Numbered from the stretch's first letter, positions 11,581 to 23,198 are shown. The stretch: 64,000 nt of DNA from Priapulus caudatus (GCF_000485595.1 NW_014577292.1:7572-71571), one strand, 5' to 3'. Made by a program: numbers and translations. Notes: generated from the letters alone by a model not told the origin.

Positions 11581-13768
11581 ATGCGCCAAATTGAGTGGTC
11601 CATGTGGGCAAATGAACAGGCACTAACCAGTGCCTTGCGTAAGTATATATTAGACATATGTATATATGTATAGATATATGTGGATAACATGTGCCGATCA
11701 TAGGGGTTCACATATGGGAAATACAGCAATTTCAAATGATTTATGGAACTTACTGCTTAATGCACACAATTCGGTCATAATTGCCAAATTATGCTCAGTT
11801 GGTAAAAATAGGCAGTGGCAAATTTCCATTATAAACCATAAAAATTATTTTTGTTGAACCCATGCATATATATTATCATGAACATATGAATATCCATATA
11901 AATATTACAGGACATACATGATACATATGTTCATAACAGTACGTATATTGCTTTTTTCAGTCACATTTATTGGTGGCGTTATGGGCATCACACAGGTTTT
12001 CAAAAACTGGGGATTTGGACTATACGGCATGTATCTTTTCATGTTGTGCACTAGATTCAAGAAATTAATAATTCAAGAAATTTATTATTGTATGTTTGTA
12101 TTTGACAATAATTACTATTAGCTGCCAATAAAGCAGAGCTAGGATTTTTAGTCTAATGTATATTATTGTAATGTACATCATCTGAAATATCTTATTAGCA
12201 TAAGTTAATTATTTGGAGCTTATTTGGATTATTTTAATTTCGAGGTTGGAGGAATAACAAAATAGTTGATGGTAAATTGCACAAGTTTAAACTCTGTAGA
12301 GATTACTATTTCTTAAAAGTGTAACTCTTCGTATATAACCTTGACCTAGCCCAATAGCATAATCAGCATACTTGTTGGACTTTTCGAATATCCCCGGGGC
12401 AAACGCATGAAGGGAACGACAAATGAGAGAATGTGAGTATATCTAGAGCATTAAGCTGGAATTAGTAAGGCTATTATCAGTATAGGTATCTTGCTGCTAA
12501 CCATTGGCTTTCTTGTGACTATAACCAGTTGTTATATATTGCAATTGGGTGAAATGCACTCTGTTCCCACACTTATACATGTGCACGTTTATAGCTCATG
12601 TTAGCATGCATTTTTATGACAGGTATCAACGGTTCATCACAGTAGCTTTGAGCAAACTTGGATTTTTCAGTCAGAACTACTTCATCCGCTTTATCTTATA
12701 TATCTTGTAAGTACCTTTACTGTGGATACATTCATCACCAGTGTATTGCTTCTTTGTTACTACACTACTCCAGTTCTATCCCCCCAAGGCTGTAAACAGA
12801 TCTTATAGCATAGGCCAAATAAATGACCAAGCCTTGTTGACTCATTTTCTAAACTTGACATATAACTTGACAAGTTTACACATACCATTTTTCAAGGTTT
12901 ACTTTGATCAAGGGGTCATTTGCATTTATATAAATTTGATTAAAATATTGTTTTCTAATATAGTAATATAAGTTAATTATTTGGAGCTAGTTCCACCCAT
13001 GCATATTTTAATTTCGACTTTACTAATATAGTAAGACCTCTTACAGAATGTTGGATTCCATAGTCTAAAAGCAGTGCAAGACACGATAATGTAAATGTAT
13101 ATAACGGAAATCATGGAGAAGCAGTCGTAGCGATTTGAAATATAATTAATTATATGGATTTTGTAGTTTTTGTTTATTATTTCAGGATTGGGGTGCCATG
13201 CTGTTTTCAACTTCCGATAGTACTTGGTGGAATATGCTTTTTTTGCACAAGTATAATTTATTTTGTGGTATGTACCATCTATCCGGCTATAGACAGCATT
13301 TCTCCTGCTCAGCAAGAAGAACAAATTCACACTGTTCGATATTTAATATTTTCTGCTTTGTTTTCTTTGCCAATTTGACTTGCAAGGCTGGAGTTTGTCT
13401 AATGTTATGTAGCATGTTCTGTGGTTAATAGTATGTAAAAATATGGATAAGGTATACACACATAGTTGCATACACATTTTAGGTTAAAGGTATAGTAGTA
13501 TATAGGGAAAGTATATACGCAAATTTATATACTCTAAAATCTCTGTCCTTGTTTAAAAAGTTATCTTCATTGTGAACTTGTGATCTATTGGCAGGCTGCA
13601 ATGAAAGGTGAATCATGGAAACCTGCGGGTCTAGAGAAACCAGACAGACAGGGTAGCCAAGTGGTTGCTGGTGTAGTAAGCAATCCACCACCTGTACCCC
13701 CTCCGCGACTACCAGAGGATGTGGCTCAGTCTGTGCTTCAGAGACAGATGTCTGGTAGGAGAATCTAA
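11581..13768 (+). CDS. CYBA: p22phox, cytochrome b-245 alpha chain (CYBA), 6 exons, 177 aa
   Basis: p22phox is the small membrane partner that stabilises NADPH-oxidase (NOX) catalytic subunits and docks p47phox-type organisers. Exons: 11581-11638, 11961-12030, 12367-12432, 12623-12706, 13186-13267, 13595-13768, all GT-AG and in phase. The product begins MRQIEWSMWANEQALTSALL, matching the vertebrate N-terminus. It keeps the GG pair of the first membrane segment, FEYPRGKRMKGTTNER, NYFIRFILY and the MKGESWKP motif. The C-terminus has SNPPPVPPPRLP, the proline-rich SH3-docking motif. Human p22phox is 195 residues; the difference is mainly the tail and three residues in exon 3. The position of human His94 is Tyr here. 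The start is fixed by the conserved first exon. Confidence 0.95.
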
Positions 13769-14014
13769 CTACACTGACCTATCGTACAATGAACAAAATC
13801 TTCACTATAATTCTAGTCACTGCTGATGTCATAACTTACTTTTGATTTTCCTGGACGTTGTACTGTAATTGCAGTGGATCTTGACCAGTTCTTGCTGTAG
13901 CTAGAAAACAATATTTTAATCAAATTTATAAAATGCAAATGAACCCTTGATCAATGTAAACCTTGAAAAATGGTATGTGTAAACTTGTGACTAATAATAT
14001 TATTATAAACATAT
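13769..14014. other. 3' flank of CYBA
   Basis: AT-rich sequence after the CYBA stop. No canonical AATAAA is obvious in the first 200 bp, so the poly(A) site is not placed. Confidence 0.35.
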
Positions 14015-14686
14015 AAGCCTCGTCTACAAGACGAACCTTAACTCGAGTTAAGCGTCTACACGGGGCCTTAACTCGAGTTAAGGTAACTCGAGTTAAGGTA
14101 ACTCGAGTTAGCGTTAACGCGAGTTAGCTTAACCTCGCCAGTCTACGACGCACGCACGTCTACGTGCACATGCACACGCGCGCACACACGCACGCACGCA
14201 CGTGTACGTGCACACACACGCACGCACGTGCACGTGCGCACGCATGTGTACGTGCACACGCACGCACACACTCTTGCACGCACGTGTACGTGCACACGCA
14301 CGCACGCATGCAGGCACGCACGTGTACGTGCACACACACGGACGCACGCACGCATGCACGCACGTGTACGTGTACACGCACGCATGCACGCACGTGTAGG
14401 TACACACGCACGCACGCATGCATGCACGTGTACGTGCGCACGCATGTGTACATGCACATGCACGCACGCACACATGTACGTGCACACGCACGCACTCACG
14501 CATGCACGCACGCACGTGTACGTACACACGCACTCACACACACACACGCACGTTTACATACACACGCACGCACGCATGCATAATAAATCGGTAATAATCG
14601 TTATCGGGTGTTGTCGTGTAGACGCTACATAATCGCTAACTTGAGTTAACGCTTAACGCTTAAGGTTCGTCGTGTAGACGAGGCTT
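14015..14686. mobile_element. Foldback element with CpG-rich ACGTGCAC core
   Basis: Ends AAGCCTCGTCTACA-GACGAACCTTAA and their complement define terminal inverted repeats of about 30 bp. Inside are palindromic AACTCGAGTTAAG blocks, then about 440 bp (14145-14580) of degenerate tandem repeat built from GCACGCACGTGTACGTGCAC. Open frames in the core are repeat artefacts made of Cys/Arg/Val/Ala or His/Thr. The flanking TA bases fit a very short target duplication but cannot be resolved because the ends are palindromic. Confidence 0.75.
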
Positions 14687-14690
14687 ATAC

Positions 14691-15704
14691 ATATACTTAT
14701 CTATGTTCATCGTGTTACAACGTGGACGTACTTGACTTTGTAATCGAACAATAATTGTGCAATTGGCAAAGAAAGATCTCATAACTATAATTCATGCTCT
14801 ATTGATATTCGCATTATTTTTGAATGATAGGCTTATATTTGAAGTGATCGGTAGTTATAATCGTGTTACTGTATGAGTATAGCGATTATGCTCATGCAGA
14901 GGAATAAAATCAAATGACCAAATAGCTTAGAAAATTTCATTGCATTTATTTTCTATCAGCAGGATATCGTATAATACCCTTTCTGATTCAGATGTTTAAT
15001 GTGAAATCAATAAATTATGGGGTGTTTAATTGAAGTACAGTTTCATAGTTTTATAGGACAGTGTATGTTGTTTATATATATACATATATATATATATAGA
15101 TATATATACTTGTATATAGTGGAATATATTTTTCAAACTCTGAATACCTATATAAATGTATAATTGAGTGTGAATATCTATAGAAATATATTTTTAATTA
15201 TATGCCATTATGAATATAATTTTTTTGTTTTTGTTATTTTATAATCATCTTTAAGATATTATGGTTATGTGTGTGTATGTGTATTTGTGCGTGCATGCGT
15301 GCGTACGTGCGTACGTGCGCGCGTGCAAGCCAAGAGTCTTAGATCACGATATCTGAAATACAGGGCATTCCACTCACAAACACAAATTTTGTTACAGTAG
15401 TCAGTTGGTACAGAAGAATGATGAAATGCACTTGAATCAACGGAAATTAGAAGAGTAGGTACACTAGCACTGCACCCACCCATAAAAATGGAGAGGTAGG
15501 GTGTATAGAGCTAGAATGAGACAAAACGTGAACAAAGAAAGATGGAGCAAGAATAAGAGAAAACAAAAGGGATAAGAAAATTTATCATCAGAGTTGTTAG
15601 AGCGAACAGGCTAATCCAGGAATATGGAAAATTGAGTGAAAGTCTTATCCCTCGATCATCTGCCACTGTTCCTTATTACCCTTTATCATCAAGAAGATGA
15701 TATA
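14691..15704. other. Intergenic, AT-rich, short microsatellites
   Basis: Contains a (TA)n run near 15070-15110 and a TG/CGTG-rich run near 15265-15325. No supported gene. Confidence 0.4.
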
Positions 15705-15711
15705 ATCGTAG

Positions 15712-15750
15712 CAGGAGTAAGATACTATAGGATCCTATATCTTACTCCTG
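15712..15750. mobile_element. CAGGAGT palindromic mini-element, 39 bp
   Basis: CAGGAGTAAGATA and its complement TATCTTACTCCTG around a CTATAGGATCCTA centre. Exact 7-bp duplication ATCGTAG at 15705-15711 and 15751-15757. Confidence 0.75.
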
Positions 15751-15757
15751 ATCGTAG

Positions 15758-16160
15758 TGTAAGTACATACTTACACTATCATCTATTATTTTGCATTCAC
15801 TTATTCAACCTGTGATCTTCTCAACTTCTTTCTGATATTATGCGTATATAATATATATATATATGTAAAAAATATATCGTCGTTGTCTATTGTCTCCTCA
15901 TTTCTCCCTTCTTTTCATTATCAATTCGTACCTTAATTGCTCGACTCATATCCCGTTATCTCCTTTTTCTGATTGTTCGACTTTTACTATTCTTTCCCAG
16001 GCTAGCCGCCCCCCTCCCCCCCCCCGTCCCATTGACTTCCCTGCTCTGACTTATATTCCTTCTCTCATCTTTCGCTCGTGGCTTCCCTGTTTACTTTTCC
16101 TTATAGGACAGTCCCTTGATGTGGCGGAGCTGATAAGGCTCGACCACTGAGTTGTATATA
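15758..16160. other. Spacer with pyrimidine-rich stretch
   Basis: A C/T-rich block lies at about 15885-16100, including a run of C at 16009-16026. The 86-codon frame across it has biased composition and no recognisable domain, so I do not call a gene. Confidence 0.35.
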
Positions 16161-16167
16161 ATAACGT

Positions 16168-16219
16168 CAGGAGTGTATAATATATATCATAATCTATATT
16201 ATACACTGTAACACTCCTG
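16168..16219. mobile_element. CAGGAGT palindromic mini-element, 52 bp
   Basis: CAGGAGTGTATAATATA at the left, with its near-complement followed by a slightly interrupted ACACTCCTG at the right. Exact 7-bp duplication ATAACGT at 16161-16167 and 16220-16226. Confidence 0.75.
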
Positions 16220-16548
16220 ATAACGTTATAATAAATCTGAGTGGCTTGGCAGTGTCCAGAGCTAAAGTTACGTTTCTGGCCAGGAGAGGGCGCCTATGGG
16301 TAATTAGGAAAGATGGCCGCGCCCATACACATAATGCAAAGTGATTGCATTTGGTAATTTATCGTGTTTGCTGTAGTTTAGAAATAGTTTTCTCAAAATA
16401 TTGCAGTGGCAACAATCTTACAGCCCGGTCTCAATGTTTTCAGCACTTGGTCACGCTAATTTAACCATCTATTGTATTGAGTATTGAATTTGTACTGCCC
16501 GGGCATAGACTACGAGCTTGTGGAGCAAGCCCGGGGTGGAACACTACT

Positions 16549-16830
16549 GCTGAGAGGGTCTATGTCTCCCGGGGTACTGCCAGAACGTACCCTGGGTACG
16601 GTGGGGTATACCGGAACGTACCCTGGTACTATCTAATATGCCGGACCGTACCTCGCCTACTCCACTAACGAGGCTAGGGAGTCACCTATGCCTACTCCCT
16701 AACCCGAACTCTAACCCGGCCTAATCCTAACCCTAACCATATCAAATAGTGACCAGGGTACGTTCCGGTATACTGGACCGTACCCAGGGTACGTTCCGGC
16801 AGTACCCTGGTGGACATAGACCTTATGAGC
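16549..16830. mobile_element. Foldback element with CCCTAA loop, 9-bp target duplication
   Basis: Long inverted arms contain GGAACGTACCCTGG and TATACCGGA. The centre carries TAGGGAGTCACCTATGCCTA followed by degenerate CCCTAA units at about 16696-16740. Exact direct repeats AACACTACT lie at 16540-16548 and 16831-16839. It is the same subfamily as 50938-51231 and 9896-10854. Confidence 0.85.
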
Positions 16831-16879
16831 AACACTACTAGTACTGTCACTAGAGATATGTTATAACTTATAATTATAT

Positions 16880-18096
16880 CAGGAGTTAATGAGACAAAGG
16901 AGTTTGACTCGTATTTGGTACTGATTTCACTACATTTTTGTCGTACGAGTTCGATGTGAATAACAATACAAATGTATACAAACATGAGCTTCTTTTGTTC
17001 ACTGGTCCTGAATTTTTTATTCTATCTTCTGGTAGTATTACAAACCGCGTAGCTTCCTTCGTTTTGACATAAATCATACTTTGGCACGACATGGTTTTCA
17101 CGTTATTTACCGTCGTGTGGCGTTGCCAAGCCGCAAATTCTCATGCACAGCAACACGAAGGAGGCGCAGCAAGGAATTTAGGCCGTATAGTCTAGCCGAG
17201 TGCAGAAAATGCGCTTAGAAATTACGCTGTGGCTATATGCCCGGCAGCCGGGCATGGTCTTCGATTTCCTAAATGCCCGGCAGTTCCTAACCCTAACCCT
17301 AACCCTATCCCTTGTTTACTTGAGATAACGCTGAAAATTAAAAACCGGGCATTTAGGAAATCGGAGACCGTGCCCGGCAGCCGTCAGATATATGCCAGCT
17401 GCCGGGCATATAGCCACTCTGTAGAAATTAAGTTGTGCCCATGCTGGGTTTAAAAATTTAAACTATTTTACATTTAAACTATAGTTAGAATGCTTTGTTT
17501 TTATGGTTGAATCCAGCAGTTTTTTTTTTAATAAACGCTGCGCTGGTAAAATATCTGAACTACTTCACCCGCGGAGGAATGATGTGTATGAATCTTAGCG
17601 GGTAAATTGACGCTCCAGCTGATTGTAGCTTTTCGCATATGTGTTTTGCATAGCAACCGTTACTGTGTAATTACAGGCAAACGCATGTGTTTACTCCTTA
17701 CTTATCATCACCAATAGTATGTGATAAAGGCGAGAGTTAACGTTGTCATCACCCGGCTTTGTTAGCCGAACAAAAACTTTTTCACGAGATAACGTACGGG
17801 AGACACGATCCCTGCCGCGCCTCCTTCGAGTTGCTGTGCATGAGAATTTGCGGCTTGGCAACGCCACACGACGGTAAATAACGTGAAAACCATGTCGTGC
17901 AAAAGTATGATTTATGTCAAAACGAAGGAAGCTACGCGGTTTGTAATACTACCGGAAGATAAAATAAGGACCAGTGAACAAAAGAAGCTCTTGTTTGTAT
18001 ACATTTGTATTTTTATTCACATCGAACTTGTATGACAAAAATGTAGTGAAATCAGTACCAAATCCGTGTCAAACTCCTTTGTCTCATTAACTCCTG
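16880..18096. mobile_element. Long CAGGAGT-end element, copy 1, with captured ORF in both arms
   Basis: Terminal inverted repeats of about 300 bp start CAGGAGTTAATGAGACAAAG and end with the complement. Both arms carry an ATG frame beginning MSC(K/Q)SMIYVKTKEATRFV and running through ILPED. The flanks ATTATAT (16873-16879) and CTTATAT (18097-18103) differ at one base, giving a probable 7-bp duplication. The related copy 2 is at 45085-46105. The interior has no transposase. A second element, 17225-17421, has inserted into it. Confidence 0.8.
17225..17421. mobile_element. CCCTAA-loop foldback nested in copy 1; empty site in copy 2
   Basis: Arms share GTGGCTATATGCCCGGCAGC and ATGCCCGG/CCGGGCATTTAGGAAATC, with CCCTAACCCTAACCCTA at about 17288-17308 in the loop. 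The exact 9-bp repeat TAGAAATTA lies at 17216-17224 and 17422-17430. The homologous position in the sister element, about 45413-45422, has the single sequence TAGAAATTA, so the unoccupied site can be read directly. Confidence 0.9.
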
Positions 18097-18103
18097 CTTA
18101 TAT

Positions 18104-18385
18104 ATATAGACCTGTGGAGAGCCATGGTGAAACGAATTATTCCTGATTTATGAGCTATACCAGCATCACTATTGCTAATGATACCGTGATCGCATGTATT
18201 CTTTGGGATATACATGTGTTTATCATGATACATTTTTGATACATTTTTGATACATATCATGAATGAAGTGCTACATGTTTTGCAGTTGCTGTGAAGAGTC
18301 AAAATGTCAGGAATATGGAGCAAAGGTGTGAAACGTGGTTTAATATACATGTCACTGCATAAGTTATGAAACGGCTAGTCGCTGC
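18104..18385. other. Upstream region of ACSF3
   Basis: About 280 bp between the long element and the first ATG. No clear TATA box. It includes a direct repeat GATACATTTTT around 18228-18252. Confidence 0.35.
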
Positions 18386-21300
18386 ATGGTGCTAGGTGAA
18401 CTCAAATCTCTCATCTCCAGAAACATGGTTCTACAAAAACTATATGTTACAAGGAAGTTGTGCTGGGCCCTTGTACCTCATCATTTGCCAGTTTGGAAAT
18501 TCCGATGTGGTGCATTGAGCTGTGTAAGAGCAATAGGTTCGACTCACCAACGAACAGACTCAATCTTTGTCAAAGCTGCACATCATGGAGATAAAGCAGC
18601 ACTCGTAGATAGCCATGGTGTACATACATACAAGGATTTGCTCAAGCGCAGTGAAGCCACTGCCCAGCGCATACGCCACGCACTGCGTGAGCAGTTTGAC
18701 ATTAAAGAAGCCAGGGTGGCAGTGCTTTGCCCACCTGACGTCTCCTATGTCACAGCGCAGTGGGGATGTTGGATGGCAGGAGGAGTGTTTGTTCCCCTAC
18801 ATCACACCCATCCAACACCTCAGCTAGCGTACTTCATCGCTGACAGTCGGTGTTCCATCGTTCTGACAACAAAGAAGTTCAGCCCTGCTATAGAGAGCAT
18901 CGTGGAGAGTAGAGGACTGCAGATCCTCCATCTCGATGAGGAAGATCAGGTTGAAGATGCCGCTGCGTCGGACATGACGTGTCAGAGGCAGCCGCTCTTA
19001 GGTTTAACTGACGAGGAGTATGCTTCTAGAAGAGCAATGATAGTTTACACAAGTGGAACAACAGGTCCGGCGAAAGGTGTTGTGCTGACGCACGCTAATC
19101 TACAGGTACTTGCATATTCCCCTGCCCAATATGAGCATGGCCATATCATTGATACGTATACACATTAACGCATTAATTTGTCATGTTTGGTTTTTGTTAT
19201 TTATATGATAGTGGGATCTGGTCATATTCTATTAAAATAATAATGGTTTTGAGATGAATGGCCCATTATAGACTGTGTAAAGGGCATCACATGGGTAGCT
19301 CTTGTCAAATTACTTGTTTGTGATTGGGTATTAAGAAAGTGATAGTTGTCTGAACAGAGTTGCAATATAAATTTTTATTTCAGGCATCGATGATGAGCAT
19401 GATACAAACATGGAAATGGACAAGGAATGACGTCTGCTTGCATGTGTTACCTCTGAATCATGTGCACGGTATCATCAATGCTCTCATGACACCACTGTAC
19501 TGTGGCGCCACCTGTGTCATGCTGCCTGAATTCAATGCTCCCAAAGTAATTGCCCACATGTGGATTGTGGATAAATCTTTTGTAATTAGCGTGTTGTTTC
19601 TTAAAAAATAGCAGTATTAATCAAGATCTATATGTGTGTCTCTATGTATTCATGTATTTTGCTGACACTGTAAATGAAAGTATTTTGATATTTTTTGTCA
19701 GTATACACGTACTATAATGTGTCTCGCAGTTATTGGTTATGTTAATATTATACATTCTGGATTTATTAATAGGTTTGGTTTAAGTTGCTGTCGACTGTAG
19801 ACACCGAGCACAGAGTGAACGTATTTCATGCTGTGCCAACCGTTTATGCAAAGCTCATTGAAGACCATGAGGCCAGGTTCCAATGTGGAATCTCCATTAG
19901 GAGGGCTCACGAATATATAAAAGCTATTTGCTCAGAAAAAGTTAGGTATGCACTCGTCATGTATGGATGTCAAACCGTGTTCGTTTCACATTTTGTGATA
20001 ATTTACATTGATCATAATTTGCCGTAGATGGATTTGTGCCTGGAAAGTTGTCATTTTTTAGTAGGATTTACATCACTGTATGGGACTAAGGGAATACTGG
20101 TGGTCACTGGTTAGATATGCATTTGTCTTGACAACTGACTAATGGTGTGTAGCGCTCAGAGCTTTTTGAGAACTGCTGTCACACTGACTACTAACAGATA
20201 AAAAAAGAAAGGTGAACAAAGATGTCAGATATTTGAGGCCCCAACTGTCCTTGCTGCCAATATAAGGATCTATGTCTATGGTTATTTTTTTTACACTTAT
20301 AGACTAATGGTATGTGGGTCAGCTGCTCTACCTCAGCCAATCTTGCGCAAGTGGAAAGATATTACTGGCCATACACTTCTGGAGCGATATGGAATGACAG
20401 AAGTTGGCATGGCACTGTCCAACCCTTTACACGGAACCCGAACTCCTGGTATATGTTTAAATACTGCTTTTGTTTGCACATTGCAGTCGTTTATGTATGC
20501 AAACATACTGCATCAGATGCTCCATGTAAGAGGATAGAACAAAGCAAGATGTTTATTTATGAACATCTATTATATTGTTGTTGGTAACCAGCTTATTATT
20601 GTTAAAATGGGATTAGAAAAATTCGCACATGCCTAATTTGTAAATTATCACCACTCCTCATATCATACCAAACGAAAATTTGCTCTTATGTAATGATGTA
20701 AAATAATGCATGGGTTTCTCTACTCAATAAGTGACATACTTATCATATTATGTAAAATTAATTTAATAAATAATTTGTGATGTCGTCTTTGATACATGTT
20801 TAAAAATGTTTACTTCCATCCATAATTGTATCTCTAGTACATTTTTAGCTGAAAGATTTCCCATAGGAATGTATATCCAATTCCATGATAGGAGTTAACG
20901 AGCAAACGCTATTCACATTACGGATTTTTCCATAAGGGATGGTTTTTCTAGAATGCATTACTTTTGTAGTGTGGCGTATTATTGTAGGAAATATCTCATA
21001 CCCTGGATAACAGTAGATTGGTGTATGTGCCCTGATATGTAGCGAACATTGCTGTTTTACTTACGTTTCTATGTCAGTGATCAACTGTATCACCTGCAGT
21101 TATGCTTATGTTAGGTTCCGTGGGAAACCCTATGCCAGGAGTTGAGGTGTGCATTGCAAGACCCAACTTTTATTCTGCGAATGGTTATGATGCGATTTGC
21201 CATGGAGACGACCGAAAAACTGTAGTAGCAGAAGGAATGAATCATGAGGTATATGCATGATTATATGTGTTACTGCGCACCTTAATCATCTCTTTTTAAT

Positions 21301-23114
21301 CAGTGCTCTTTTTAATGTATTATTAAGCTGTCTATTCTTTACACTAATTGTTACTAGTAATTTGAAACCTTGGAATTGAGGTTGTCCAGCTTTATGCAAG
21401 AGTTCGACAATACCAGATCAAAATCCGATATGCCATAAGAACTGTAATGTAATCGTAAACATGCAATGATGTTTACTTTTATTGGCCATCCCAGTGATGT
21501 ACCAAATTAAACTTTATTTCAAAGGTTGGTGAGCTGTATGTTAGAGGTCCAGCTGTGTTTAAGGAGTATTGGGATAAACCTAGCGAAACCGAAGCAGCTT
21601 TCACAAAGGATGGATGGTTTAAAACAGGCGAGTACTATTTTTCAATCATTTGCCATCACTAGAAACTAGTGTTTGCCTATATTTTGTAATATATCTATAT
21701 ATATTTAAAGTTGTTCAGCCGAATTAGTCCGTACTCGCATAACTAGAGAACTCTGCAGCCTAGAGGAAAATCTATATATTTAAAGTTGTTCAGCCGAATT
21801 AGTCCGTACTCGCATAACTAGAGAACTCTGCAGCCTAGAGGAAAACTAAAGATATTTTCAGAATCAGCACGTCTGGGAGGAAAGCATGAAAATTTAAAAA
21901 GTTAAAAATTGATAAAAATTCTATTCATCAATAGATGGCGGTGCGTACAGATTAACATCATGTACGTGTGAATCCATGGTGTGTACCCTTAACGGCGCAG
22001 TGGCGTAATTGCTAGAACATCCGTCTCCTACACCTGGATTTCGAGTCTGAGCTGGGGAACTTATTTTCCCCTTTTTTCCTTTTTTTCCCTTTACCTACCT
22101 CTTTAGTATGTATTATTTTTACTTTTTTACTTTTTAATTTGTATTTTTTATGTTTAATGTCTTATCTTTTGATTTCTTATTATTTTTTACTGTTTTGGAT
22201 GGGATGGGATGCGGTGCGATGGGATGGGATAGGATGGGATGGGATGCGGTGCGATGGGATGGGATGGGATGCGGTGCGATGGGATGGGATGGGATGGCAT
22301 GGCATGGGATGTCATGGCATGGCATGGGATGGCATGGCATGGCATGTCATGGGATGGCATGGGATGCGATAAGATGGGATGGGATGGGATGGGATGCGGT
22401 GCGATGGGATGGGATGGCATGGCATGGAATGGGATGGATGCATGGATAGATAGATAGATCGATAGTTAATTTTTTTTGGGTATTTTCCTTTCAACCAAGC
22501 GGTCACCAACTGAGTAACGCCACTGATTTCCCCGGGAAACGCCGGGTATCCCGCTAGTACTAAATAATTGTATAAACTCATCCCTGTGGGGTGAGTGTGT
22601 GCGTGCATGCGTCATATTGGAATGGCAGTCATTACATGACATAACTATACTTCACATTGTCTCTTTTTTTCTTGAGTAACTAATGTGACCATGCTTATTA
22701 CGTGTTAGTCTGTTATATCTTTTGTGATTTATATGCACAGGAGACACTGCCCAATTCGAGAATGGCATGTACAAGATTCTTGGGAGGACGAGCGTAGACA
22801 TCATTAAGAGTGGTGGCTACAAAATAAGTGCACTGGATGTGGAGCGAGATCTATTGCAGCACGTCAGTATTGTGGAAGCAGTGGTTGTAGGGTTGCCAGA
22901 CATTACGTGGGGACAGCGAGTTGCAGCTCTCTTAGTAATGAAAGACGGTGTGTGCATCACGGCCCATGACTTGAAAGCGTGGGGAAAGAGTGTAATGGCT
23001 TCTTACAGTGTTCCAAGCATCGTTAAATGTGTGGAATCTATACCACGCAACAACATGGGGAAAGTTAACAAAAAGCAGATTCAAAAAGAATACTTTCCAG
23101 AGTACTTTCAGTAA
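18386..23114 (+). CDS. ACSF3: Malonyl-CoA synthetase, mitochondrial (ACSF3), 7 exons, 603 aa
   Basis: ACSF3 activates malonate (and methylmalonate) to the CoA thioester in mitochondria, supplying mitochondrial fatty-acid synthesis. Exons: 18386-19105, 19384-19545, 19773-19945, 20303-20448, 21115-21248, 21525-21627, 22741-23114, all in phase. Adenylate-forming motifs: [12 protein letters not shown] near residue 220, [50 protein letters not shown] near 380, [15 protein letters not shown] near 500 and a C-terminal [12 protein letters not shown] with the catalytic lysine. The basic N-terminus fits a mitochondrial presequence. An alternative start at 18425 would remove 13 residues. Human ACSF3 is 576 residues. 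The intron after exon 6 uses a GC donor (CAG|GCGAGT). A SINE-like sequence and minisatellite occupy that intron. Confidence 0.95.
21696..21845. repeat. 75-bp tandem duplication in ACSF3 intron 6
   Basis: Two nearly identical units contain TTGTTCAGCCGAATTAGTCC and TCTGCAGCCTAGAGGAAAA. No coding or RNA motif is recognised. Confidence 0.8.
21986..22062 (+). repeat. tRNA-derived SINE head (A and B box-like) in ACSF3 intron 6
   Basis: GGCGCAGTGGCGTAATTGCT resembles a tRNA 5' half with an A box. GGATTTCGAGTCTGA, 30 bp later, resembles a degenerate B box (GGTTCGANTCC). A T-rich tract follows. The acceptor stem does not close convincingly, so I call it a tRNA-derived SINE or tRNA pseudogene rather than a working tRNA. 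Confidence 0.5.
22196..22440. repeat. GGGATGGGATGCGGTGCGAT minisatellite
   Basis: Units built on GGGAT, with TGCGGTGCGAT and GGCAT variants, fill about 245 bp within ACSF3 intron 6. Open frames here on both strands are repeat artefacts. Confidence 0.9.
22488..22530 (-). repeat. Second tRNA-like A-box sequence, minus strand
   Basis: The minus strand reads GGCGTTACTCAGTTGGTGAC, a good match to a tRNA D-arm/A-box. No B box is visible downstream, so this is at most a truncated tRNA-derived SINE. Confidence 0.3.
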
Positions 23115-23192
23115 TCAACACTTTTAGCAGATACGCACACTGTTAAAAAGCTTGGGAGTTTAACAGAAATTCCCAATTTTGTAAAATAAGGA

Positions 23193-23198
23193 AATAAA
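23193..23198 (+). terminator. Poly(A) signal AATAAA of ACSF3
   Basis: Canonical AATAAA 79 bp after the ACSF3 stop codon, implying a short 3' UTR. Confidence 0.6.

Noticed and set aside
14129-14632. Cys/Arg/Val-rich and His/Thr-rich open frames
   Set aside because: They appear on several frames of both strands of an ACGTGCAC tandem repeat and carry no information beyond it.
21696-21845. Hammerhead-type ribozyme in the tandem duplication
   Set aside because: A GAAA-like end is present but the CUGAUGA core is absent.
22134-22457. Met/Gly/Trp/Asp and Pro/His/Ser open frames
   Set aside because: Products of the GGGAT minisatellite inside an ACSF3 intron.
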